Assembly: GCF_000344805.1 (NCBI RefSeq)
Contig: NC_020453.1
Location: forward strand, 4,435,001-4,499,000
Reading direction: 5' to 3'
DNA from: Bradyrhizobium oligotrophicum S58
GTDB taxonomy: Bacteria; Pseudomonadota; Alphaproteobacteria; Rhizobiales; Xanthobacteraceae
Length of the DNA stretch: 64,000 nt
The notes beneath the pieces are model-generated. The model saw only the letters and a list, made by a program, of their open reading frames with translations. It did no database searches and was not told the DNA's origin. The position numbers were made by a program, and so were the translations under genes. Below are positions 35,792 through 43,317 of the stretch, one piece after another. How positions within the stretch are numbered: position 1 is the stretch's first letter; each line of letters starts with the position of its first letter.

Positions 35792-36550
35792 CTACCGGCC
35801 GCGCGAGACCCGCTCGATCTCCGCCTTGACGATCCGCTCGACCAACGCCGGGAGGTTGTCGTCCAGCCAGGATTTGAGCATCGGGCGCAGCATCTCCTTG
35901 ACGAGATCCTCGAGCGTCCGGGCGTTGTTGCTCAGCACCGTGTTGGCCAGCGCATTGAAGGCCGATTCCACGGCGTTGACGGTGGTCGGCGCCAAGATCG
36001 GCTGCTTCGGCGTGGCCTGCTCGAACGACGATTCGAAACTCGGGGCCTTGTGGTTCAGCCGCCCGGACTCGATGAACTCGATGTCGTCCTGCGGATCCAC
36101 CTTCCGGAAGGATGAAGCGGGGGGAATCGGGGCTGGAGCTGGGGTCGGTGGTGCCACTGCCATGTCGTCCGTCAACTCGAGTACTTCTGGTTCGGGTTCT
36201 GGCTCAGGTTGCGCAGGCCGAGCCTCTGCGACCGGAGTCGTTTCATCCAAACCCGCCAGCAATGCGTCAATGTCGTCCTGGTTGTTGCTCGCGGCTGCCG
36301 CAGGCGCTGGCGGCGGTGCCGGAGGGGGTGGCGCAGGCTTGGGCGCAGCCGCCGCAATCTTCGACGGCGGGATGTCGTTCATAGCCGGCTTGGGCGCGGG
36401 CGCTGCAGCAGGCTTCTCCGCCTTCACAGGCTCGGGAGCTGCGGCCTTCTCGGCTGCCGGCGGCTTGGCTTCGTCATCGGCAATGATCCGCCGGATCGAC
36501 GCCAGAATCTCCTCCATCGAGGGTTCTTGGACCTTTGCAGGCTGCGTCAT
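35792..36550 (-). CDS. PopZ-like polar organising protein (DUF2497 family)
   Basis: A 252-aa protein with the PopZ architecture. The N-terminal helix is short and conserved (EPSMEEILASIRRIIADDE). A long Pro/Ala/Glu-rich disordered linker spans about residues 25-165, including PPPPAPPPAPAAAA and EPEPEPEVLE. The C-terminal helical oligomerisation region is LEDLVKEMLRPMLKSWLDDN then LPALVERIVKAEIERV. In Caulobacter PopZ anchors the centromere and recruits polar factors. ATG 36550 has GGAG 7 nt upstream, better than the frame start at 36562. The neighbours tolC and valS are the usual alphaproteobacterial context. Confidence 0.85.
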   Translation of the reverse strand: MTQPAKVQEPSMEEILASIRRIIADDEAKPPAAEKAAAPEPVKAEKPAAAPAPKPAMNDIPPSKIAAAAPKPAPPPPAPPPAPAAAASNNQDDIDALLAGLDETTPVAEARPAQPEPEPEPEVLELTDDMAVAPPTPAPAPIPPASSFRKVDPQDDIEFIESGRLNHKAPSFESSFEQATPKQPILAPTTVNAVESAFNALANTVLSNNARTLEDLVKEMLRPMLKSWLDDNLPALVERIVKAEIERVSRGR

Positions 36551-36876
36551 TTCCGACTCCAAATCAGCAACGCCGCCGTACGAATCGGCTTAGCGCAATA
36601 GTCCCGGGCGCCGGATCCAAGGGGCTTGGACTTCTCAACGGACATGCCGACTTGTCTCCAGACGAGGCCTGATCGATGTAAAACAACGGAACGATACTGG
36701 CCAAGTCGAAGTCTATTCTTGGAAGAACATCCGACGCAGTGCGAATCGTTCCGCGGCCATTTTGAGGCTATGTCATGGCAACAAATGAATGCAAGCAACG
36801 CCGGCCGCGAACCCGGTGGAGCACGGAGGTCGCCGGTCAAGCGTCGCCCATTCATCACAACTACAGCATGTGCCAC

Positions 36877-36907
36877 AAAAAAATCCCCCGGCCAAGGACC
36901 GAGGGAT
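36877..36907 (-). terminator. Intrinsic terminator of tolC
   Basis: Reading the minus strand, ATCCCTCGG (36907-36899) pairs with CCGGGGGAT (36891-36883) across a 7-nt loop and is followed by a run of T residues (36883-36877). It begins 22 bp after the tolC stop. The remainder of the 36551-36929 gap is the upstream region of the popZ-like gene, with no gene seen. Confidence 0.8.
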
Positions 36908-36929
36908 CAGGGTCGATATTAAGAATGTA

Positions 36930-38330
36930 CTAACGACCGTCCGGCGTCCGTACACCCGCCCAATTGTCCCGGACCTGCTGGTAGTGCACGCTGGGATCGT
37001 AGGTGCTCGTCGGCAGGTTCAGCACCTGGGGCGAAAGCCGACCGACGGTCTGCAGCACCGAATAGGAGGCCACCACGCGGTCGTGCTGAGCGGTCACCAG
37101 GGACACCCGCGCATTGACCAGCGCCTGCTGGGCATTGAGAACGTCAAGCGTGGTGCGCTGGCCGGCCTTGGCCTCTTCGCGGACGCCATTCAGGGCGATC
37201 TCCGAGGCTGAGACCTGTGCCTGTGCCGACTGCACCTGGGCCTTGCCCGCAAGCAGCTTGCCCCAGGCGGATACCACGTCGGAGCGAGCCTGATCGCGCG
37301 TCTGCTCCAGGACCAGACGCTGCTGCGACAGCGACTCCTTGGACTGACGGATAAGCGCGTATTCCGCGCCTCCGTTGTAGATCGGGACGTTCACCGAGGC
37401 GACCGCCGAAGCGCTGAACCCACGATAGGATTGTATGCTCGACTCGTAGCTTTGCTGGGCCTGGGCCTGCAGATTGACGGTCGGCAGCAGCGCACCTTCG
37501 TTGATCCTGACCTGCAGGTATTGGACGTCGATGCCGTACATCGCCGAGGTCACGCTCGGGCTTTCCGTCAGTGCCGTTTCGATCGACTGCTGGAGAGTCG
37601 AGGGCAGGTACCGGTCGACGGGAGAGCCCGGCGCCAAGTTCTCGGGATCGTTGCCAATGATGCGGCGAAAGTTCGAGCGCGTTGCGGTCAGGTTGGCCTC
37701 GGCCGTGAGCTGCTGGGTACGGCCAGCGGCAAGCTGCGCCTCGGACTGTGCGACGTCGGTGCGGGTGACTTCGCCGACGTTGAAACGGTCGCGGGTCTGC
37801 TTGAGCGTCTGCTCGAGCACGCGCGTGTTGCTGCGCTGGACCTCGACAATCGCCGCATCGCGCAGATAGTCCATGTAGATGGTGGCCGCCTGCAGCAGCA
37901 CCTGCTGCTCGAGCAAGCGGAGAGCCTCGCGTTGCGCCGACACGTTTGCTTCGGCCTTGCGGACGCCGTTTGCCGTCTGCTGACCGTTGTAGAGATTCTG
38001 GTTGACCGTCAAACCGACGCTTCGCGGCCTCTGCACGCCGTTCACAGCTGGGGTAGCGGGTGCCGCTTGCAAGTCCGTATACTGAATGCCCGCCGTCGCA
38101 TTCAGATTGACCTTCGGCCGATATCCCGAGAGAGCCTGCGGGACGCCTTCGTCGACTGCACGAGACTGCGCCCGCGATGCGTTCAGCTGCGGGTTGTTCT
38201 GATAGGCGCGTACCAACGCAGCCTCGATCGTGTCGGCGAGCGCAGGCGTCGGGCCTGCACAAGCCATCACGAGAACCACGGCCGCCGCCGCGGTGACGAG
38301 CTTCACCCCAAACATCCCTGTTCCATTCAT
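36930..38330 (-). CDS. tolC: TolC-family outer-membrane efflux protein
   Basis: A 466-aa protein with a Sec signal peptide (MFGVKLVTAAAAVVLVMACA to ALA) and two TolC repeats of long alpha-helices. Typical segments are TIEAALVRAYQNNPQLNASR, VGLTVNQNLYNGQQT, TRTDVAQSEAQLAAGR and, in the second half, VNVPIYNGGAEYA and QRTTLDVLNAQQALVNARVS. It forms the outer-membrane channel of type I secretion and efflux systems. The ATG at 38330 (MNGTGMFG) is preferred to a GTG at 38390. It lies between pcm and the popZ-like gene with its own terminator. It is distinct from the NodT-type factor at 55140. Confidence 0.93.
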   Translation of the reverse strand: MNGTGMFGVKLVTAAAAVVLVMACAGPTPALADTIEAALVRAYQNNPQLNASRAQSRAVDEGVPQALSGYRPKVNLNATAGIQYTDLQAAPATPAVNGVQRPRSVGLTVNQNLYNGQQTANGVRKAEANVSAQREALRLLEQQVLLQAATIYMDYLRDAAIVEVQRSNTRVLEQTLKQTRDRFNVGEVTRTDVAQSEAQLAAGRTQQLTAEANLTATRSNFRRIIGNDPENLAPGSPVDRYLPSTLQQSIETALTESPSVTSAMYGIDVQYLQVRINEGALLPTVNLQAQAQQSYESSIQSYRGFSASAVASVNVPIYNGGAEYALIRQSKESLSQQRLVLEQTRDQARSDVVSAWGKLLAGKAQVQSAQAQVSASEIALNGVREEAKAGQRTTLDVLNAQQALVNARVSLVTAQHDRVVASYSVLQTVGRLSPQVLNLPTSTYDPSVHYQQVRDNWAGVRTPDGR

Positions 38331-38600
38331 TTTGTTACCGGCTCGAACGCCAGAGCCGGGCCGTAACCTGTTGAAGAGACTCCCGCGCACCTCGCACCTT
38401 ATTCTTCATGCAAGCGCAACGGAACCACCCACCCCTGGAACCGCTGCGGAAATCTCCTGACGTGCAGCATCCGGGCCACACTCCTGATTTGAAACAGAAT
38501 TTCGCCTGTCCGAAGCCTCGAAACCGACTCAACGAAATCCCATTGCGCGACGGGATTGCCGCGCGCTCGACAGAGTCCACAGGGAACTTCGTAGGACGCC

Positions 38601-39266
38601 TTAAAACTCGAACTCGGGGATCCGTTCGAGACCGGGAATAACCGGTGCCGCGGCATCGAACAGGACCCTACTGCCGATATCACCATGCGATCGCGTAAAG
38701 ATCATGGCGCGAGCGGGCCTGGTCTTGGCGAACACGCCAACGAGTCGGCCGCCCTCCTTGAGCTGGCGACACAGGCCATCCACGGCGACTTCGGTCGCCC
38801 CGTTCAGGAGAATCACATCGAATCGGCCGTCGGCCGGGTCGCCCTGCGCAGCGGGTGCGACCCTAAGCGTGACCGGGCCACCTTCGGCGCCCGCCAGCAA
38901 CTGCTTGGCCCGTCCCTCCAGCGCCGCATCGACCTCGGTCGCGGTCACGCTTGCGGCAAGCTTCGCGGCCAGCGCGGCGAGATAGCCGGTTGCACAGCCC
39001 ACGACGAGGACGCTGTCAGTCGGCTTGATCTCGGCCGCCTGCAGCAATTTTCCCGTCAGCATCGGCTTGATCAGATAGCGTTTCGCGGCCGGGGCTTCGG
39101 AGACGTCGAGGTCCTGATCGAGATAGGCCAGCGACTGAAGGCCAGCGGGAACGTAGGCTTCCCGTGGCACGGTCAACAATGCATCCAGCACGCGGTGATC
39201 GGTGACGTCGTTGGTCCGTACCTGACCATCGACCATTTTCTGGCGCGCCGTCGCGAATGAAGACAT
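38601..39266 (-). CDS. pcm: Protein-L-isoaspartate O-methyltransferase family
   Basis: A 221-aa SAM-dependent methyltransferase of the Pcm family. It starts MSSFATARQKMVDGQVRTND, the usual N terminus in this subgroup. The SAM-binding glycine motif reads VLVVGCATGYLAALAAKLAA, and the loop YVPAGLQSLAYLDQDLDVSE corresponds to the substrate region. Canonical Pcm has GxGSGYxxA; the CATGY variant is normal for the alphaproteobacterial tolC-linked copies. It may repair isoaspartyl residues, though this shorter branch has little direct biochemistry. A TTG-type extension to 39326 is not supported. Confidence 0.85.
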   Translation of the reverse strand: MSSFATARQKMVDGQVRTNDVTDHRVLDALLTVPREAYVPAGLQSLAYLDQDLDVSEAPAAKRYLIKPMLTGKLLQAAEIKPTDSVLVVGCATGYLAALAAKLAASVTATEVDAALEGRAKQLLAGAEGGPVTLRVAPAAQGDPADGRFDVILLNGATEVAVDGLCRQLKEGGRLVGVFAKTRPARAMIFTRSHGDIGSRVLFDAAAPVIPGLERIPEFEF

Positions 39267-39412
39267 GGGCAGACCTGCAAGCAAAGCGGAGGAACCGCGA
39301 ACGATCTGCGCAATCTTTTGGTACAAGGCTCCCGAAAAGGCAACACGCGGGTTCTAACGGATGTGCCCCGATCCCCGATCGCGGCCACAGCCCCCGGCCC
39401 AGCGAGGCAGGA

Positions 39413-39598
39413 CTACTCGATCACCACGACAAGACGACCGATCAACTGCACGATCTCGTCGAGATGCTCGGAATCACCGCGCGTCACCGCGTCGGCCAAT
39501 CGCGTGAGGCATTCGTCGTCGCTGAGACGCTCGACCGGATCGGGAATCAGCGAGGGCGCGGTGACGGCTTGGGTGAATTGGACGATGGTGTTCGGCAT
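39413..39598 (-). CDS. Small conserved-looking protein, 61 aa
   Basis: A 61-aa acidic protein, MPNTIVQFTQAVTAPSLIPD followed by a helical segment (LSDDECLTRLADAVTRGDSE). GGGAG lies 10 nt upstream of the ATG. Codon bias fits the genome, and no longer frame overlaps it convincingly. No family is recognised. It lies 146 bp upstream of pcm on the same strand and could be co-transcribed. Confidence 0.55.
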   Translation of the reverse strand: MPNTIVQFTQAVTAPSLIPDPVERLSDDECLTRLADAVTRGDSEHLDEIVQLIGRLVVVIE

Positions 39599-39853
39599 CT
39601 GACAACGCTCCCTGACCTCGGCACTGGCAAGTTCCGTGAACTATCGGTGGCGATTTGCTCCCTTCCAAGTGAAATTCCTGTCATCCAACTGTGGGCGGCG
39701 GTTGCCCAGCAAGCGTTCAAAATCGTCGCAACCAACTGAATCTTCATACATTTGCCGGAGAACTCGCAATCGTCGTCGCGGTGCGATTTCGTTCTATGCA
39801 AGGCGAAAAGGCTTTGTTATACGCAGCCGCGTCGCGAACGTTGCTTCGCTTGT

Positions 39854-39928
39854 TCCTCGGTAGCTCAGCGGTAGAGCATTCGACTGTTAATCGAATGGTC
39901 GCTGGTTCGAATCCAGCCCGGGGAGCCA
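39854..39928 (+). tRNA. tRNA-Asn (GTT)
   Basis: A 75-nt cloverleaf with encoded CCA. The acceptor stem is TCCTCGG/CCGGGGA, the D arm contains GCTCAGCGGTAGAGC, the anticodon stem is TTCGA/TCGAA with the loop CTGTTAA and anticodon GTT at 39886-39888, and the T arm contains GGTTCGAATCC. All stems pair. A hairpin with a T-rich tail follows immediately. Confidence 0.97.
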
Positions 39929-39957
39929 TTCTGGCCCATGCCGAATGGTTCTTCTTC
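39926..39957 (+). terminator. Terminator of tRNA-Asn
   Basis: CCATTC (39926-39931) pairs with GAATGG (39943-39948), extended inward by GGC/GCC after a single bulged T, and is followed by TTCTTCTTCC. The 5' arm begins with the CCA end of the tRNA, so the mature 3' end is part of the stem. Confidence 0.6.
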
Positions 39958-40138
39958 CCTCAGATTCCCTTCTTTTGACCGATCCTGGTTTTGACCGATC
40001 CTGGCGCCCATGCGGCCGACCGTGGTCGGGCGGTCGAAATGGACGCGCCTCGACCGAACGGCGGCGCGGACCGGCTGCCTTGACGGCGCTTGAGGGCTCG
40101 GGCAAGCGAGGCCCACCCTCCAGCAAGCGGCGACCGCG

Positions 40139-40642
40139 ATGCCGATTTCCGATCATCTCAGAGCCGTCCGCAGCAAGATCGGGCATGATCTGCTGGCGAC
40201 CACGGCTGTCTCCATCTCTGTATTCGACGATACCGGCCGCATCCTGCTGGGGCGCGACGCAGAAACGGATCTGTGGACCCTGCCGGGCGGCGCCGTCGAT
40301 CCGAACGAGCATCCGGCCGACGCGGCCGCCCGCGAATGCTTCGAAGAGACCGGTCTCGTGGTTCGGCCGCAGCGCCTGCTCGGCGTTTTCGGCGGCCCCG
40401 AGTTTCTCATCCGTTATCCCAACGGCGATCTGACCTACTACACGGTGATCGCGTTCGAAGCCGCGATCATCGGCGGTGCGCTCGCGCCGGACGGCGAGGA
40501 GATCGCGAGCCTGCGATTCGTCGATCGGCCGGAATGGGAACGGCTCGCGGTGTCGCCATCGAGCCGAGTCATCTCCCAGCAGGCGTTCGCTCACCACCCG
40601 GCCCCCTACTTCGCCGCAGCGACCTGGCGGCCCGAGAGCTGA
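40139..40642 (+). CDS. NUDIX hydrolase
   Basis: A 167-aa NUDIX-fold protein. The Nudix box GX5EX7REUXEEXGU is complete: GAVDPNEHPADAAARECFEE followed by TGL. Preceding strands (SISVFDDTGRILLGRD and LWTLPGG) are typical. It hydrolyses a nucleoside diphosphate linked to another moiety; the substrate class cannot be read from the box. It lies 18 bp upstream of the EamA transporter and is probably co-transcribed with it. Confidence 0.9.
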   Translation: MPISDHLRAVRSKIGHDLLATTAVSISVFDDTGRILLGRDAETDLWTLPGGAVDPNEHPADAAARECFEETGLVVRPQRLLGVFGGPEFLIRYPNGDLTYYTVIAFEAAIIGGALAPDGEEIASLRFVDRPEWERLAVSPSSRVISQQAFAHHPAPYFAAATWRPES

Positions 40643-40660
40643 TCGCCGAGACGCTGCACC

Positions 40661-41506
40661 TTGGACCCCCTTGCCGCTTTCCTGATGCTGCTGGCCGGTC
40701 TGCTTCACGCGACTTGGCATGCCATCGTCAAGACCGGCAGCGGTCTTTCCATCCTGGCCGGCATGGGTCTCGTGAGCGGCGTGCTCACCCTGCCCTTCAT
40801 GTTCTTCGTCCCAGTTCCGTCTGCATCGACCTGGCCGATCATTCTGGCCTCTCTCGCCCTGCACGCCGGATACAAGGCGAGCCTTGCGATCGCCTATCGC
40901 TCTGCCGACCTTGGGCGCTCCTATCCGATCGCCCGCGGCACGGTGCCGCTGTTCGCAACGCTGTTCGCCTATCTCGGTCTGCATCAACTGCCTCAACCGG
41001 GACAGTTCGTCGGCATTGCCATCATCGTGCTCGGCATTCTCGGCCTCGCACGTGACCGAATCCACGGACCCATCGACCGCCGCGCCTTGTGGGCCGCGGT
41101 CTGTGCTGCTGCAATGGTCGCTGCCTATTCGGTCGTCGATGCGGCCGGCACCCGGCAGCCCGAGGGCTGGGCCTCGTTCACGGTCTGGCTGATCGTGCTC
41201 GACAGTACCGTGTTCTTTATCGTCGCGACGACTCAAAGAGGGCCAGCGATTCTGTCGGACATTCGAGAAGCCGCAGTCCCAGTGCTCATCGCGGGACTGC
41301 TCGGCCTCACGTCGTTCGCCGTGTTCCTCTGGGCACTGAGCCGAAATCCGATCGCGAGCGTGGTGGCTTTTCGCGAATGCAGCATCCTCTTTGCGACACT
41401 GATCGGAGTGTTCTTCCTGAAGGAGCGCGCGACACCGCGCCGACTTTGCTGTGCCGGGTTTGTCGCAGTCGGCCTCGTCGCCATCGCGTTGCTCAAGCCG
41501 ACGTAG
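40661..41506 (+). CDS. EamA/DMT-superfamily transporter
   Basis: A 281-aa membrane protein with about ten TM helices arranged as two EamA repeats. The first starts AFLMLLAGLLHATWHAIVK, and the second, around residues 140-280, ends FLKERATPRRLCCAGFVAVG. The conserved SVVAFRECSILFATLIGVFF near the end of repeat 2 is typical of drug/metabolite exporters. The start is TTG at 40661 in this reading; an ATG at 40685 is the alternative. The exported metabolite is unknown. Confidence 0.85.
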   Translation: MDPLAAFLMLLAGLLHATWHAIVKTGSGLSILAGMGLVSGVLTLPFMFFVPVPSASTWPIILASLALHAGYKASLAIAYRSADLGRSYPIARGTVPLFATLFAYLGLHQLPQPGQFVGIAIIVLGILGLARDRIHGPIDRRALWAAVCAAAMVAAYSVVDAAGTRQPEGWASFTVWLIVLDSTVFFIVATTQRGPAILSDIREAAVPVLIAGLLGLTSFAVFLWALSRNPIASVVAFRECSILFATLIGVFFLKERATPRRLCCAGFVAVGLVAIALLKPT

Positions 41507-41729
41507 TCATTGCAACAGCTGATTACCGCTCGCTGCGCATGTCATAGTTCCATGTTCATCGCATAGTGCACAACATCTGCGACCGCGAGGAAAGAGTGAG
41601 TTCCGTAAAACTCCTGGTTGCAATATTGAAACAACTAATTCAGTGTTAACTACTTTGTCATTTGTGAGTCTAAGACCATTGTCCTTGTAGCGTGAGCGTC
41701 CTTCAGTCCAGCTGATACTGAGGTGGCCC

Positions 41730-42188
41730 ATGCCTACTGTTCTCATTATCGATGATGATTATGCCACGCGCGCTGCGCTGGAAACGTTATTGAAGAAGAA
41801 GCGATTTTGCGTGTTTCTTGCGCCGGACGGACCGACAGGTATCCGGCTGATCGGCAGTGTCTCGTTCGATGCGGTCGTGATCGACATGTTCATGCCGGGC
41901 ATGGATGGGATCGCGACGATCCGCGAACTCATCAAGATCGATCCCACCGTGCCGTTCATCGCGATCTCCGGCTACGCGTTCACCGACAAGAAGCAAGGAG
42001 CGCCTGACTTCCTCGGTATGGCAATCAAGCTCGGAGCTACGGCTGCGCTGCAGAAGCCGTTCGACATGCTCGATCTGCTCGAAGCCGTCGACCGCGCGAT
42101 CGAGGTCCGTCAACGCCTGCTGGCCGAGTCCCGGCGACCGTATCCACATCTGTCAGGAATGCCTCATGACGAACATCCTGGTCGTTGA
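41730..42188 (+). CDS. Orphan receiver-only response regulator 1
   Basis: A 152-aa protein that is a single receiver domain: acidic triad DDD at residues 8-10, phospho-acceptor D52 (FDAVVIDMFMPGMDG), Ser in the AISGY region and the conserved Lys in ALQKPFD. A 25-residue tail has no output domain. GAGG lies 7 nt upstream of the ATG. Between beta4 and alpha4 it carries an insertion containing GAPDFLG that is also seen, as GTPDFHG, in the next receiver, so the two are paralogues. No histidine kinase gene is adjacent. Its frame overlaps the next gene by 23 nt. Confidence 0.88.
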   Translation: MPTVLIIDDDYATRAALETLLKKKRFCVFLAPDGPTGIRLIGSVSFDAVVIDMFMPGMDGIATIRELIKIDPTVPFIAISGYAFTDKKQGAPDFLGMAIKLGATAALQKPFDMLDLLEAVDRAIEVRQRLLAESRRPYPHLSGMPHDEHPGR

Positions 42189-42582
42189 TGACGAAGTTGG
42201 CGTCTGCTGTGTCATCCAGCATCTTCTGGTACGCGACGGATACGCTGTCACCGCGGTCACTGACGGCCGGCTGGCGGTGGACGCCGTCGCCCGCGACGAT
42301 TTCGCCGCGGCCCTGATTGATCTCAACCTGGCCGACATGGACGGCAACGATGTCATCCGGGCGGCGCGGGCGGCCCGGCCGCACATGCCGATCGTGATGA
42401 TGTCGGGCATGGTGCTGGAATCCGGACGCGGGACGCCCGACTTTCACGGCCTCTCGGCCCGGGTGGTCGGCCTGCACCGGTTGGCCAAACCGTTCAAGCC
42501 GCGGGACCTGTCGCAGTTGATGCGCGACATTCTCGCGCAGGAGACCTGGCCGCTCGCCGTCGCGACGATGACCCCGCAATGA
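42166..42582 (+). CDS. Orphan receiver-only response regulator 2
   Basis: A 138-aa receiver domain starting MTNILVVDDEVGVCCVIQHL, with D52 in AALIDLNLADMDGND, MSGM in the Thr/Ser position and LAKPFKP with the conserved Lys. It has no output domain. It starts inside the end of receiver 1 (23-nt overlap, different frame), indicating coupled translation. The shared PDF insertion before alpha4 suggests tandem duplication, and divergence elsewhere is large. Possible roles are phosphorelay shuttle or competing phosphate sink. Confidence 0.85.
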   Translation: MTNILVVDDEVGVCCVIQHLLVRDGYAVTAVTDGRLAVDAVARDDFAAALIDLNLADMDGNDVIRAARAARPHMPIVMMSGMVLESGRGTPDFHGLSARVVGLHRLAKPFKPRDLSQLMRDILAQETWPLAVATMTPQ

Positions 42583-42994
42583 ATCGATCATGCATGCGGC
42601 GGCTCTGACATTTGCAATGTCGGATCCGAGGCGCGATTGGCGCGAAGGCGGCCACAGACTTGCTCACGCTCGATCTGCGCGTTGCCTCGTCATCCCCGCG
42701 CGACAGTGGCTCGCCTGGTCCGACGTCGCCTGACGAAGGCGAGAAGGAGCAGGTCCAGAAGGAGCTTGAGCGTCGAGCCCGGCGAGGCTCGGCAACCCAC
42801 GGCAAACCGTCGACGGAATCGCGGCTTCATCTTCTGCATCCCTCGATCAAGGCGCCTGCAAGGCGCAGTGTGATCGCGCCATTGGAGAACGATTAAGTCC
42901 TGGGGGATGTGACCTCGTTCACACCGAGGCTGCGGATACTGCGGTACCGTCATTGGAACGAAAGGCAGCGGTAACCAATTAGGCCTTTCATCCT
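42583..42994. other. Non-coding stretch
   Basis: No gene is supportable. A plus-strand frame at 42612-42896 and long minus-strand frames crossing this region have poor amino-acid composition and mirror the GC bias. Nothing structured was noticed apart from the hairpin that follows. Confidence 0.35.
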
Positions 42995-43018
42995 GGATCG
43001 TTAGAATTTGAACGATCC
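42995..43018. promoter_or_regulatory. Perfect inverted repeat upstream of a small ORF
   Basis: GGATCGTT (42995-43002) and AACGATCC (43011-43018) form a perfect 8-bp dyad with an 8-nt AT-rich centre, 59 bp upstream of the small ORF at 43078. It sits in a locally AT-rich promoter-like zone, and there is no T run, so an operator is more likely than a terminator. Confidence 0.4.
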
Positions 43019-43077
43019 GCTCAATTTGAACAAAGTGGAGTTTTGCGATCGTCGCTCGCAGTTTGCGCGAGGGCACG

Positions 43078-43257
43078 ATGAGCGAAGCCGAATACGAATT
43101 GTTGCTGGACGTCGTAAGAACGGCTATTGCGCCTGAGCCTGAGACCGATTCCATGGCCCGCTTGTTTTCAATCTCGCATCTCCCCAAGGCTGCCAACGAC
43201 AACCATGGCGCTTGGCCGCTGATCCCCTTCCCTGATGGCTGGTTCGCGGCTTGCTGA
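43078..43257 (+). CDS. Small hypothetical protein, 59 aa
   Basis: A 59-aa frame, MSEAEYELLLDVVRTAIAPE continuing to a C terminus with ANDNHGAWPLIPF. The ATG has GAGGG 5 nt upstream. The amino-acid composition is plausible (an acidic helix, then an aromatic tail). No family is recognised. An inverted repeat 59 bp upstream may be its operator. It converges with the PQQ dehydrogenase gene. Confidence 0.45.
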   Translation: MSEAEYELLLDVVRTAIAPEPETDSMARLFSISHLPKAANDNHGAWPLIPFPDGWFAAC

Positions 43258-43278
43258 CGCGATCGGTGATTCGCGCGC

Positions 43279-43300
43279 GGCGACGGCGCAAGCCGCCGCC
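43279..43300 (-). terminator. Hairpin after the PQQ dehydrogenase gene
   Basis: GGCGACGGC (43279-43287) and GCCGCCGCC (43292-43300) pair over nine positions with one G-U pair and a 4-nt loop, 18 bp beyond the dehydrogenase stop on the minus strand. No T run follows, so termination is uncertain. Confidence 0.4.
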
Positions 43301-43317
43301 ACGCAGGATCAATCCGG

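Noticed and set aside
32575..35829. 1084-aa plus-strand ORF antisense to valS
   Set aside because: It is the reverse-frame shadow of valS: His/Arg/Asp/Val-rich composition, no ribosome-binding site and no domain, while the minus-strand frame has all ValS motifs.
42955..42985. Possible general-stress (EcfG-type) promoter GGAAC near the small ORF
   Set aside because: No CGTT-like -10 element follows at 16-17 nt.
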